DNA of 64,000 nucleotides from Dyella nitratireducens (GTDB taxonomy: Bacteria; Pseudomonadota; Gammaproteobacteria; Xanthomonadales; Rhodanobacteraceae). Below are positions 35,901 to 43,847 of this stretch, one piece after another. The notes under the pieces were generated by a model, which was not told the origin of the DNA, made no database searches, and saw nothing but the letters and a program-made list of their open reading frames with translations. The stretch is from positions 140,519-204,518 of the forward strand of contig NZ_BMJA01000002.1 in assembly GCF_014642835.1 (NCBI RefSeq). The letters are read 5' to 3'. Both the position numbers and the translations under genes were made by a program. Each line of letters opens with the position of its first letter. The stretch's first letter is position 1.

Positions 35901-38742
35901 GCAAGCCCAGGCTACGGCAACCAGCACGGCACTTGGCGCAGCTTCCAAGGCATCTGGCGTCTTTTCCAGTGCGATGGGTCTAGGCGCCGTCGCCTCGGGC
36001 GCAAGCAGCACGGCGATAGGTGGCGGTTCGTTAGCGTCCGGAACCTTATCTGTAGCGTTGGGTGGGAGCGCAAGCGCTTATCTCGATCAAGCGACAAGCA
36101 TCGGTGCGGCAAGTTCGAGCAGAGGCATCGAGAGTATCGCCATCGGTTATAGCGCGACCGCCGAGTGGAGTGCGGACAATGCCGTCGCCTTGGGCTCCTA
36201 TGCCTATGCGGGGTCGGCGAATAGCACGGCCATCGGCGATAGCAGCGCTGTGTCCCAGAATGCCAATGGCGCCGTCGCACTGGGCGCGGGCTCTTATGCG
36301 GACCGTGCCAATACGGTATCGGTGGGTGCTGCTTCGGAGTGGACAGACACTTGGGGTACCAAGCACGACGCCATGACACGCCAGATCACCAACGTCGCGG
36401 CCGGTACGGAAGGCACCGATGCGGTGAACGTGGATCAGCTCAATGCCGCCGTAGGCGATGGCAGCACCAACCGCTATTTCAAGGCAGATGGCAAGGGCGA
36501 CGGCACTGACGATGCCATGGCCAGCGGCATGCTGGCCATAGCTAGCGGTGCCAATGCAAAGGCGTCGGCGGCTGGTGCGGTGGCAATCGGTGCAAGCAGC
36601 CAGGCCAATGGAATCAATTCGACGGCGGTGGGCAACACCGCACAAAGCAATGGCCTATTAAGCGCAGCTGTGGGCTTCAGGGCAACCGCAAGTGGTGATG
36701 CCAGCACCGCCATCGGTTCTTTGGCTGTTGCGAACGATTCTGCCACTGCTCTGGGCGCCAGCAGTCAAGCGGATGAAGAGGGCAGTGCATTGGGTGCCGG
36801 TGCGTTGGCTGGTCAGCGGGGCGTTGCCGTGGGCAACGACAGCAGCGCTGATCTGGGTGGTGTGGCCGTCGGTGTAAGCACGATTGCAAGCGCAAACGGC
36901 ACGGCGATCGGCACCGAAAGCTGGGCGACCGGCGCCATGGCAACCGCATTGGGCTACAACAGCTACGGTACCGGCGACAACACCGTGGCGCTTGGCAGCA
37001 ATGCCAGAGCCACCGCAGACAACAGTGTGGCTCTGGGTCAAGGCTCGCTGGCCGATCGTGCAAATACGGTGTCGGTTGGTGCAGCACACGATTGGCAGGA
37101 TGCGACCGGCACGCACAAGGCCATCGATCGCCAGATCACCAATGTGGCCGCTGGCACGCAGGGCACCGATGCGGTGAACGTGGATCAGCTCACCGCCGCG
37201 GTGGGCGATGGCAGCACCAACCGTTACTTCAAGGCTGGCGGTAACAACGATGGCACGGATGACGCCATCGCGAGCGGCACATTGGCTGTGGCCAGTGGAG
37301 CCAAGGCGAATGCTTCGAACGATGGTGCAGTAGCGCTTGGTGCGTTTAGTGGCGCAAGTGGGGCGAATAGTGTCGCCCTTGGTTACAACGCCAGGGCGAT
37401 CGGCAATAACAGCCTGGCCCTGGGGGCGCAAAGTGAGAGCAGCCACTTCAATAGCGTGGCTCTTGGCAGCGGCAGTGTTACCGATCGTAGTAACTCCATA
37501 TCGGTAGGTAACAGCAACCTTCAGCGTCAAATCACCAATGTCGCCGCCGGCACAGCCGATACCGATGCGGTCAACGTCGCCCAGCTCAAGAAGGTCGGCC
37601 TGGTGGACGGCAACGGCAATATCATCTCGGCTGTTACGTATGACGAAGGCAGCAATGAGAGTGCAGTGACGTTTGGTAACTCCTCACAAGGTGGTACCAC
37701 GCTGCGCAACGTTGCCGCGGGGATGAGCGATACCGATGCCGTGAACGTCGCCCAGTACAAGTCTCTGGCTGACACCATCGGTGGTGGTGCTGCGGTGGGT
37801 GCCAACGGCATGATCGCCCAGCCACAGTTCAACATCATGGGCGGCAGCTACAACAACGTAGGTGATGCCTTCGGTGCAGTGAACACGGCACTGGGTTCGC
37901 TGGATTCGCGTGTGACTAATCTGGAGAGCAATGGCGGTCCTGGTGGCGGCAATGGTATTCCGGTTGGAACAGGCGATGGTCTGCCCGTTGGCAGCGGCAG
38001 CCATGCGGATGGCAGGAACGATGTCGCCGTCGGCACAGGTTCCGCTGTCAACGCTCCGAACGGCACCTCGCTGGGCAACAACACGCAGGTCGCCACAACG
38101 GCTGACAATGCTGTTTCGGTAGGTGCCGATAGCAGCGTTGCGGCCACATCCGGCACCGCCGTCGGCCAAGGCAGCTCGGTCACCGCGTCCAATGCCGTGG
38201 CATTGGGTGCCGGTTCCGTCGCGGATCAGGAGAACACGGTGTCCGTGGGCAATACTGACCAGCAGCGTCGCGTGACGAACATGGTTGACGGTGTGGCAGC
38301 AACCGACGCGGCGACGGTGGGCCAGGTCACCCAGTTCACGCAAAACGCGATCAACGCCGCGCAGAGCTATGCCGATGCAGGTGACGCGCAAACGCTAAGT
38401 GCAGCCAACGCCTATACCGACCAGAAAGTTTCGAACTTGGTCACCAACGACAATTTCAATGCCTTCAAGGATTCGGTGAACAACCAGTTCCATGCGGTCA
38501 ATCAACGCTTGAATCGTGTCGGTGCAATGGGTGCAGCGATGGCTGGCATGGCGGGTGCCATTGCTGCGGCACCGGGTACCGACAACCGCGTCAGTGCGGC
38601 GGCAGGTACTTATGGTGGAGAGAACGCATTGTCGGTCGGTTTCTCGCGTCGCCTGCCAGGTAACGGTGCCGTGTTGGTCGGCGGCTCGGTGGCTGGCGGT
38701 GGTGAAGCCAGCGGCACGGTTGGCGTCAGCTTCGGTTGGTAA
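29917..38742 (+). CDS. Giant YadA-like trimeric autotransporter adhesin
   Basis: This 2941-residue surface adhesin (type Vc secretion) opens with an extended signal peptide region (MNKIYSKVWNASLGQ, VVASELA) and a hydrophobic core ending near ALAGSACGG. The passenger is almost wholly YadA-head repeats of 14 to 15 residues (AVALG..S.A...STA pattern) forming left-handed beta-rolls. Ten neck or neck-like motifs (RQITNVAAGTEGTDAVN and variants) start at about 30523, 31615, 32596, 33364, 34288, 35113, 36379, 37129, 37525 and 38266, with a shorter one at 37708. Most are followed by KYFKA or RYFKA, which starts the next module. The two necks at 36379 and 37129 are preceded by extra inserts (WTDTWGTKHDAM and WQDATGTHKAI). 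The C-terminus is a coiled coil (AINAAQSYADAGDAQTL) and a membrane anchor ending in VGVSFGW. GGAGAGGG precedes the ATG. Confidence 0.96.
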   Translation: MNKIYSKVWNASLGQIVVASELASCKTGTGGAGSKGHSGVALIKLSLAIMLGLGLAPKAALAGSACGGVFAAPPVAGGFDAFACGDDANASGDYSVAVGNQSSAQGEYAIALGYSSSADSDGSLAIGHDAKAAATNSTAIGEKSRASGQNSTALGAESRATGANSSAFGWRSQASGQNSVALGAGSIASENDTVSVGSDNLQRRITNVDAGVNDTDAVNVSQLRDLGDSLSDAQHYFKASGMNDDSDDARVEGDLAVAAGANAQATKNATTAIGAEAIADGIGSTAMGQGSMAFGDASVAVGQSAQSWGLGNTALGASAVADADQAATALGALAQASGDGSTAIGGAAYSVGPGSLAAGFNATSVGEASVALGAYSEAVGQYAMAMGRSSLATGDRSIAQGYQSQANGYGSIAIGESAQASYSNNVAIGSGSNADNLLATAVGGGASATGHGTLAVGSGAWALGDKATALGADAGSEHAVDQITAVGYNAVANGERGIAIGADSFVEADANNGIALGTQSRSNAHHGTAIGDSSKVDFGAAGAVALGANSLADRANTVSVGSAGNERQITNVAAGTEATDAVNKSQLDALAGQVGDGNKYFIANGEGEFSLDDALAAGDFAVAAGSSSYAGGDRSIAVGRKSEATANGAIALGAGSHAQGVSSVAVGEVAGAGGSFAASLGFDAQAAALGSTAVGAFSRANGEESTALGDNSNAFGVRSIAAGYASQASGDASSAFGGDSQAGEFATALGHGSQATGIGSTALGAGSQASQDGSMALGVQSVSAGLNSLALGNGTQSLGIGSIGIGQFAVSTGDGSIAIGTEYMVDGGFGIPQPTRASGVNAVALGGGAISSGLNAVALGAASQAYHDNSVALGFGSATDRDNSVSVGMQSNQRQITNVAAGTEGTDAVNLDQLNAAVGDGTTNKYFKASGDEFLFDDALLDGAHTTAAGAGSVAGADQASAFGYRAAATGLNSTAVGNNATASEDHAVSVGSDSTASGRYASAFGASATAAGNFSTALGAGSAAADDATAIGTDAVASGDAGISVGLRASSRGEQAIAIGTDAYANGDGSIVLGGTYVPPPGDFGFLDAAQAYGRNAVAIGGSAFVSGDNSMAIGAASQAYANNAVALGAESQATRDNTVSVGYAGGERQITNVAAGTEGTDAVNKNQLDEVASNVGAATKYFKAAGDQGVGVFDDAIAAGDYSVAAGSSSYASGDRSVAVGKNSNAMATGAIALGADSYADGMQSIAAGYASQTSGNGASAFGGQSQAAASATAMGYSSQAEGEFSLATGFGASSAGGGSAAMGTYSSAEADYSMALGTFSTARGENSIATGFNSLAKGDDSIAVGHTASTFGRRSTAIGYLSAAQGDDSIALGGGSFAFGDSSVAHGLNAWAGSDNSIAIGRESRVGGFGAPESLNSVAIGAWAQVTAENAVALGANSYTDRDNTVSVGSADNERQITNVAAGTQGTDAVNLDQLTAAVGDGSTNRYFKATGNGVDDVVIKDGSEFATAAGAGSYADGFGVSAFGTGATVIGDQSTSIGYSSSVIGTQSVAVGSNNSVTGDHSIAIGNSHQVSGSGVAAIGNQADINSDGASTLGQSNYVGTHSADAVALGALAAVGNSSANGIAVGTFATVGNNAQNSIAMGTLSYVGSEFSVAIGGMAIDNEQFDIRNTAVTGEQGVAIGGGAQVAGDFGAALGNFSTVTANNAVALGARSLADRDNSVSVGRVGNERQITNLAAGTEATDAVNKSQLDAVASQIGGSSKYFKANGDSNDDAIAQGDYATAAGSSSYAEGFGASAFGSGANALGDYSIASGYGSLALGSNAVAQGANSQANGGQSIAIGANSMSNGNFGVGVGANSQVDGFGSTAIGGLARVDGPFSVAVGFTSYANGTFSTALGNSAVANDIATAVGSFSFADDAGSAVGAFASAGQIAVAVGNDSSAAQGSVAVGWNAQAEGLASTALGKSAVASGEQSTAVGESALASDSFSTALGSQAQATATSTALGAASKASGVFSSAMGLGAVASGASSTAIGGGSLASGTLSVALGGSASAYLDQATSIGAASSSRGIESIAIGYSATAEWSADNAVALGSYAYAGSANSTAIGDSSAVSQNANGAVALGAGSYADRANTVSVGAASEWTDTWGTKHDAMTRQITNVAAGTEGTDAVNVDQLNAAVGDGSTNRYFKADGKGDGTDDAMASGMLAIASGANAKASAAGAVAIGASSQANGINSTAVGNTAQSNGLLSAAVGFRATASGDASTAIGSLAVANDSATALGASSQADEEGSALGAGALAGQRGVAVGNDSSADLGGVAVGVSTIASANGTAIGTESWATGAMATALGYNSYGTGDNTVALGSNARATADNSVALGQGSLADRANTVSVGAAHDWQDATGTHKAIDRQITNVAAGTQGTDAVNVDQLTAAVGDGSTNRYFKAGGNNDGTDDAIASGTLAVASGAKANASNDGAVALGAFSGASGANSVALGYNARAIGNNSLALGAQSESSHFNSVALGSGSVTDRSNSISVGNSNLQRQITNVAAGTADTDAVNVAQLKKVGLVDGNGNIISAVTYDEGSNESAVTFGNSSQGGTTLRNVAAGMSDTDAVNVAQYKSLADTIGGGAAVGANGMIAQPQFNIMGGSYNNVGDAFGAVNTALGSLDSRVTNLESNGGPGGGNGIPVGTGDGLPVGSGSHADGRNDVAVGTGSAVNAPNGTSLGNNTQVATTADNAVSVGADSSVAATSGTAVGQGSSVTASNAVALGAGSVADQENTVSVGNTDQQRRVTNMVDGVAATDAATVGQVTQFTQNAINAAQSYADAGDAQTLSAANAYTDQKVSNLVTNDNFNAFKDSVNNQFHAVNQRLNRVGAMGAAMAGMAGAIAAAPGTDNRVSAAAGTYGGENALSVGFSRRLPGNGAVLVGGSVAGGGEASGTVGVSFGW

Positions 38743-38750
38743 CGAGATAG

Positions 38751-38778
38751 CGCACCTTTCTTTCCGGAGAAAGGTGCG
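38751..38778 (+). terminator. Hairpin after the adhesin gene
   Basis: A 10-bp stem CGCACCTTTC/GAAAGGTGCG with an 8-base loop lies 8 bases after the adhesin stop. The T-run behind it is short, so termination may be partial. A second hairpin (TCCGGAGC/GCTCCGGA, 38839-38861) precedes the protease ribosome site. Confidence 0.55.
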
Positions 38779-38881
38779 CGTCTTCCGATGTCATGCGACA
38801 TGGCAAGAGCCCATGGTTCGCGCCATTCGTTACTCCAATCCGGAGCGGGGAAAGCTCCGGACCCACTTCAAGGAATCATGC

Positions 38882-40819
38882 ATGAAGTCATTTCAGTACT
38901 TGCGCATTGGCGCAGTCGCAGCAGCACTAACGCTGGTTATCCCGGTGCTTCAGGCCGCAGACACCACATCGTTGCCCACCAAATATCTTGCTGTCAAAAA
39001 AGCAGATCAAAGCTACGAGGGTTTCATCGTCACCTATAAAAATGGTTCGACGGAGCGCAACAGCAGCACGGCCGCGATGCAGAAGGTGAATGCGGCCATT
39101 GGCCGTACCGGGTTGAACAAGGCCACGATGTCGTCAAATGTCGTCTCGACACCCGCTGTTTCGGCGTCTTACAAGCGCAAGCTCGCGGTGGGCTCAGATC
39201 TCATACATACCTCGCGCAAGCTCAGTCAGAGCGAAGCCAATACGTTGATGGCGGAGATCGCAGCCGATCCGGCCGTGGCATACGTCCAGCCGGATTACAG
39301 GATGTATGCCGTGCGAGACATCAAGGCGCCTGCTAGCATGGCCAAACCCACGGATGCGCCTGCTGATCCGTTCGCTCCGAACGATCCGGACTACGCGAAT
39401 TATCAATGGAACTTCTCGAATGCGATTGGTGGCGCCAATGTCAACAACGCGTGGAATATCGCTGATGGCACAGGTGTGACCGTCGCTGTCATTGACACGG
39501 GTATCACGAAACATCCGGATCTGGATACATCGCTGGGTGACGCAGGCTACGATTTCATTGAGAGTGCGGCCATATCCGGTCGCCCTACCGACGGTACTGC
39601 ACCGGGTGGCTGGGATCTGGGTGACTGGACGACCACGGGCCAGTGCTACAGGGCGTCCCCGGCAGAAGGCAGCAGTTGGCATGGCACCAACGTGGCGGGC
39701 GTGATTGGTGAGCTTACTAACAATAGTGTGGGCATGGCCGGCATTGCCTACAACGCCAAGGTGTTGCCCATACGTGTACTCGGTCATTGCGGTGGTACGG
39801 ACTCGGATATCTCCGACGCGATCGTATGGGCCTCTGGCGGCCATGTGGATGGCGTGCCGGACAACACGCATCCGGCGCAAGTCATCAGCATGAGCCTCGG
39901 TGGTGCACAGCCGTGCAGCCCTGAAGTAGCGGAATATCAAGCTATTCAAGACGCCATCAGCCGCGGCGTTGCCGTGGTGGTAGCCGCAGGCAATGACAAT
40001 GAAGACGTATCAAACGCTACTCCCGCCAGCTGTCCTGGTGTGATTGCCGTAGCATCCAATGGTATTACCGGCAAGCGTGCGTTCTATTCCAACTACGGGA
40101 CCGGTATCACGATCTCGGCACCGGGCGGCGGCATCTACCAAAACGATGCATCCTCCGGTCAGCAAGCCAATCCCGAAGGCTTCGTCTGGGCCGCCATCAA
40201 CCCAGGTACGGAAGGGCCTCTCGATGCTGACCCGGTCACATCGTATGAGGGCATGGCAGGTACTTCCCAAGCAACTCCGCATGTCACCGGTACGGTGGCA
40301 ATGATGATTAGTGCTGCAAGGGAAGCAGGCCTATCGGATCCCACTCCTGCTCAGATTCACGACATTCTGGCGAAGTCGGCTCGTCCATTCCCAGTTGTGG
40401 AAGATCAGCAGATCGGCACTGGCATCCTCGACGCTTATGCGGCGGTCAACATGGTGGTGAACGGTGATGGCAATGGCGGTGGTGGCGATGATCCATCCAT
40501 TCTATTGACCAAGGGAACGCTCCTGCCTGGACAGAGCGCCACGAGTGGAAGCATCCTGTATTCGATCGATGTGCCAGCAGGCGCCAAGACCTTGAACCTA
40601 CGCACGCTTGGTGGCACAGGTAATGTAGCGCTGTACGTGAAGGCGGGCAGTGCTCCGGCTGCGGATGGCAGCAATGCCGACTTCAAGTCCGTCAAGCCGG
40701 GCACCAGCGAAGCCGTAGTCATTCAAACTCCGCAGGCCACCACCTATTACCTTCGCGTGGCTCCGCAACAGGGCAGCAGCTTCAGCAATATTTCGGTGCT
40801 GGCCGACTACAACCCGTAA
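38882..40819 (+). CDS. Secreted S8 (subtilisin-like) protease with C-terminal PPC domain
   Basis: This 645-residue extracellular serine protease has a signal peptide (LRIGAVAAALTLVIPVLQA) and an inhibitor-like propeptide (about residues 25-140). The S8 catalytic domain has Asp205 in AVIDTG, His267 in SSWHGTNVAG and Ser462 in MAGTSQATPH. A Gly-rich linker (GDGNGGGGDD) leads to a C-terminal beta-sandwich of the bacterial pre-peptidase (PPC) type. AAGGA lies 7 bases before ATG 38882. The frame is open far upstream, but that part lies within the adhesin gene. It follows the adhesin by 139 bases and might process surface proteins; no direct evidence for that is visible. A strong terminator follows. 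Confidence 0.94.
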   Translation: MKSFQYLRIGAVAAALTLVIPVLQAADTTSLPTKYLAVKKADQSYEGFIVTYKNGSTERNSSTAAMQKVNAAIGRTGLNKATMSSNVVSTPAVSASYKRKLAVGSDLIHTSRKLSQSEANTLMAEIAADPAVAYVQPDYRMYAVRDIKAPASMAKPTDAPADPFAPNDPDYANYQWNFSNAIGGANVNNAWNIADGTGVTVAVIDTGITKHPDLDTSLGDAGYDFIESAAISGRPTDGTAPGGWDLGDWTTTGQCYRASPAEGSSWHGTNVAGVIGELTNNSVGMAGIAYNAKVLPIRVLGHCGGTDSDISDAIVWASGGHVDGVPDNTHPAQVISMSLGGAQPCSPEVAEYQAIQDAISRGVAVVVAAGNDNEDVSNATPASCPGVIAVASNGITGKRAFYSNYGTGITISAPGGGIYQNDASSGQQANPEGFVWAAINPGTEGPLDADPVTSYEGMAGTSQATPHVTGTVAMMISAAREAGLSDPTPAQIHDILAKSARPFPVVEDQQIGTGILDAYAAVNMVVNGDGNGGGGDDPSILLTKGTLLPGQSATSGSILYSIDVPAGAKTLNLRTLGGTGNVALYVKAGSAPAADGSNADFKSVKPGTSEAVVIQTPQATTYYLRVAPQQGSSFSNISVLADYNP

Positions 40820-40839
40820 CAGCCATTTGTGCTGTCGAA

Positions 40840-40868
40840 AGCCCTGGCTTTATGCCAGGGCTTTTTTT
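40840..40868 (+). terminator. Intrinsic terminator of the first S8 protease gene
   Basis: A 9-bp stem AGCCCTGGC/GCCAGGGCT is followed by seven T residues, 20 bases after the stop. The rest of the 40869-41242 spacer shows no gene. It holds an imperfect hairpin near 41120-41152 and the leader shared with the protease stump. Confidence 0.9.
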
Positions 40869-41242
40869 CATCCATATATCTGGCAATCCCATTTCATTGC
40901 ACGCAATGAGTGCATTGCCTACTCAAGTAGAGTGTTTGTAGTACAAGCCATTGTTCACTTGTATTACTGACTTTTATGAGGCTGTGCTCATAGCATCGAC
41001 CCGTACCAGGCAGAAATCGGCCTTGGTTTCCAGCTCCGTTTGCTTTGGGAGTTGGGTAATTTCAGATACACGCCATCTGCGATCCCATCGTTTGCAAGAC
41101 AAGCATTTCATCAGGTTTGGTTTCCTTCCTTGTTTACGAAGAAAGGAAACGGGATTGAGTCGTTGACTCAATCCGTTTGTGGGGAATCCGGGATAACCGC
41201 CGTATTGGCTCAAGAGCCCATTCAAGACAAGGAGAAACGCAT

Positions 41243-42826
41243 ATGAAGTCGTTTTCCACTTTTCGCTATACAGCACTGATGGCAGCCATGTTGTTGATCA
41301 TGCCTGCCACCCACGCCACGGGTATGCAGCAGCCAACAATCTCGAAGATGTCGGCCGTAGGTAGTCAGGAGACTGATGCCTATGACAAATTCATCGTCTC
41401 CTACCGCGAGGGCAGTGGTATTCGCAACAATCCCACGGAAGTGGTGAAGGATGTCCAATTTGCGATAACGACCTCTGGCGTCGATCGCGTAACGTCAAGC
41501 TCTAAGGCGGATGCCCAGCCGCTAACCGTCATCTACAAGCGCAAGCTTGGCGTAGGTGCCGAACTGGTTCAGACCTCGCACAAGCTCGATATGGCGGAGG
41601 CCAATGCGTTGATGCAAAAAATCGCAACGAACCCCGATGTGGTTTATGTAGAGCCTGATCGGAAATTGCGTATCGATGAAGTGAGCCTGCCGACTTTTCC
41701 GTCGTTCCGCGCGGACCTTGGCAGCAAGGCATCTTCTATTGCACCGTTGGTATTCAACCCAGATGACCCTTACTACCAGAACGATCGTCAATGGAATTTT
41801 CGTTGGCCTGGCATTAGTAGCGCGAACATCGACCATGCGTGGGACTTGGCAGATGGCACCGGTGTTACGGTAGTCGTTATAGACACAGGTATGGCGCCAA
41901 ACCCTGATAGCAACGATGACTTCGTGTGCGAGGGATATAACTTTTCGAAGGATGATGCCGACTATGGAAAGAGGTGTGGATGGGATCCGGGCCATCCCCG
42001 AGGAACTAGCTTTGGACCCAGTAGTTGGCATGGCACTAAAGTAGCGGGAATCATCAACGCTAGAACCAACAATGGAATGGGTTTGGCGGGCGTGGCCTAT
42101 GGCGCCAAATTGATACCACTTCGTACCGCTGCCTATGACGGCGCTTATGATTCCGACATCAGCGATTCGATCGAATGGGCATCAGGTGGTCATGTGGATG
42201 GATTTGACGACATCGAGCGCCCGGCTCAGGTCATCAACATAAGCATTGGAAGTTACTTCACCAATCCATGCGCGACGCCCAACGTGATCGGCCTAGCCGT
42301 GCAGCGTGCGATAGCCCGTAATGTGGTTCTTGTCGCTTCCGCTGGCAATGAAAGCAGAAATAGCAGTGATCCCAACGACCCCACCTTTCGCGGTTACCAC
42401 CTGCCCTCTACCTGTCCCGGCGTCATCGCCGTTGCTGCCACGGATTATTCTGGCAATCGAGCCGTGTACTCCAACTATGGCGCAGCAGTGGCGCTAGCGG
42501 TACCTGCCGGGGATGGCATTGGAAACCCTGAGCAGATGTACTACGAATGGTCTTGGATGCTAAGCAATTCGGGCGAGTATGAGCCCGTCCAGGACACTGT
42601 GCCGAAAATCGCTCCCGATGCCGGAACGTCATACGCAGCGCCGTTGGTCACAGGTACCGTGGCGCTTATGATCAGCGCTCGACAGCGCGAAGGGCTTCCC
42701 TCCGCTACGCCTGCTCAAATCAGGGACTGGCTGACCAGTAGTACAGACCCCATTACGCCGGATAAGCCCATCGGCAGCGGGGTTTTGGATGCCCATAAGG
42801 CTGTGGTGACTGCGATCACGAAATGA
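41243..42826 (+). CDS. Secreted S8 (subtilisin-like) protease without PPC domain
   Basis: This 527-residue paralogue of the preceding protease has a signal peptide (YTALMAAMLLIMPATHATG), a propeptide to about residue 150, and the triad Asp214 (VVIDTGMAP), His263 (SSWHGTKVAG) and Ser463 (DAGTSYAAPLVTG). It ends right after the catalytic domain (GVLDAHKAVVTAITK), lacking the C-terminal beta domain of its neighbour. AAGGAGA precedes ATG 41243. Sequence identity to the first protease is moderate, so the duplication is old. The leader and signal region are nearly repeated at 42983-43130, which shows a later partial duplication. A terminator lies 108 bases after the stop. Confidence 0.93.
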   Translation: MKSFSTFRYTALMAAMLLIMPATHATGMQQPTISKMSAVGSQETDAYDKFIVSYREGSGIRNNPTEVVKDVQFAITTSGVDRVTSSSKADAQPLTVIYKRKLGVGAELVQTSHKLDMAEANALMQKIATNPDVVYVEPDRKLRIDEVSLPTFPSFRADLGSKASSIAPLVFNPDDPYYQNDRQWNFRWPGISSANIDHAWDLADGTGVTVVVIDTGMAPNPDSNDDFVCEGYNFSKDDADYGKRCGWDPGHPRGTSFGPSSWHGTKVAGIINARTNNGMGLAGVAYGAKLIPLRTAAYDGAYDSDISDSIEWASGGHVDGFDDIERPAQVINISIGSYFTNPCATPNVIGLAVQRAIARNVVLVASAGNESRNSSDPNDPTFRGYHLPSTCPGVIAVAATDYSGNRAVYSNYGAAVALAVPAGDGIGNPEQMYYEWSWMLSNSGEYEPVQDTVPKIAPDAGTSYAAPLVTGTVALMISARQREGLPSATPAQIRDWLTSSTDPITPDKPIGSGVLDAHKAVVTAITK

Positions 42827-42933
42827 CGCCAAGTGTGCACAAGTTGGTTCATACGCTCCCTATCACTGAAATCGCTTTATACAACGTTAAACCGCAAGCT
42901 AGTCCAGTTTGTCTTTAGCTGACCAAGTGCAGC

Positions 42934-42961
42934 AAAGGTGGCGCCATTGCGCCACCTTTTT
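42934..42961 (+). terminator. Intrinsic terminator of the second S8 protease gene
   Basis: An 11-bp stem AAAGGTGGCGC/GCGCCACCTTT with a CATT loop runs into TTTTT. Confidence 0.85.
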
Positions 42962-42982
42962 ATGAAATATGTTGCGCCAGCT

Positions 42983-43130
42983 CAATCTGTTTGTGGGGAA
43001 TCCGGGATAACCGTCTCTTTGGCTAAAGAGCTCACTAACGATAAGGAAAAGTGTGTATGAAGTCGTTTTCCACCTTTCGCCATACAGCACTGACAGAAGC
43101 GATGTTGTTGATCATGCCTGCTGTCCATGC
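42983..43130 (+). repeat. Partial tandem duplicate of the protease leader and signal-peptide region
   Basis: This stretch is closely similar to 41170-41315. Shared segments include GGGGAATCCGGGATAACCG in the leader, and ATGAAGTCGTTTTCCAC with GATGTTGTTGATCATGCC in the coding part. It marks a recent copy of the region that launches the S8 proteases. Confidence 0.8.
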
Positions 43131-43296
43131 CACAAGCACAGTTTCTCCGTCTGCCAACTACATCGCCGCAAGTCAGGCGGACCAGACGTATGACCGCTTC
43201 ATCGTGACGTATAAAGATGGCACGACTCAGCGCGTTAACAGTACAAGGTACAGCCAAAACCTTTGCACAATTTTCAAGGAGGATCGTATCGTATGA
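43057..43296 (+). pseudogene. N-terminal stump of a third S8 protease
   Basis: The frame of 79 residues encodes a signal peptide like that of the second protease (KSFSTFRHTALTEAMLLIMPA). The first propeptide strand follows (DQTYDRFIVTYKDGTTQRVNS, here quoted as two parts: DQTYDRF and IVTYKDGTT), which is more like the first protease. Homology stops near 43240, so the whole catalytic domain is missing. AAGGA precedes ATG 43057. The frame ends TGA at 43294-43296, overlapping the ATG of the next gene (ATGA). It is either a deletion remnant or a small secreted peptide. Confidence 0.75.
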
Positions 43297-43775
43297 AAGC
43301 GAAGAAAATCCCGTTGATCGTATTGGCGTTAGCTGCTGGCATTATGGGCTGTTAAGCGATCGCACAGACGCGCTATTTCTCTTTTGTAACGGCAAATCAT
43401 CCCCAGGCTGGGATGGACGCAACTACATTTGGTACCCACGAATTTGTCATAGCAGCTGATCCAATATTGGCGCGGCAAATTGAGTCTATTATTCACTATT
43501 CAGACTTGCACAGAGGCCTAGTGCATGTACAAGGAAAGATCGTACGCGGTCGGGTTGCTTATAACGAAGAGTACCCATTTCATCTTGATCCAGATTCCAT
43601 CACTCTATTCAAGGATGGCGTCAAGCAATGCGATGCAAGCGCGTTTGAAGTCGAAGACAACATAGAACGTATGGGTGTGCCGAACAGCGGATTTTTGGCG
43701 GACGGTCACTGGTGTCCTCATTCATTGCGCTTCATAAGAGAGATCGTATACCCGTTTCCTTCCGCACGTCATTAG
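43293..43775 (+). pseudogene. BP74-like secreted protein gene interrupted by TAA, copy 1
   Basis: From ATG 43293 (AAGGAGG 10 bases upstream) the frame encodes MKAKKIPLIVLALAAGIMGC. It then meets TAA at 43353-43355 and continues open to 43775. The later part contains FGTHEFVIAADP, KIVRGRVAYNEEYPFHLD, CDASAFEVEDNIERMGVP, GHWCPHSLRFIREI. These motifs resemble bacterial proteins annotated as BP74-related or calmodulin-binding, a recollection not checked by search. Apart from the one stop the gene is intact. Base composition is clearly more AT-rich than the surroundings, which suggests transfer. Confidence 0.65.
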
Positions 43776-43847
43776 AGTGCTTGTACGTTGCCCGTACAGC
43801 CTACAAGGAACGGCAAGAACCTTAGCCTTCTTTCTGAGGAGAAAGTC

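Noticed and set aside
29917-38742. Regular short repeats suggesting a CRISPR or satellite array
   Set aside because: The repeats are coding, in frame and degenerate; they form YadA-head motifs.
38516-38881. Upstream extension of the first S8 protease
   Set aside because: The frame overlaps the adhesin 3' end; the real start has a ribosome site at 38870-38874 and a signal peptide.
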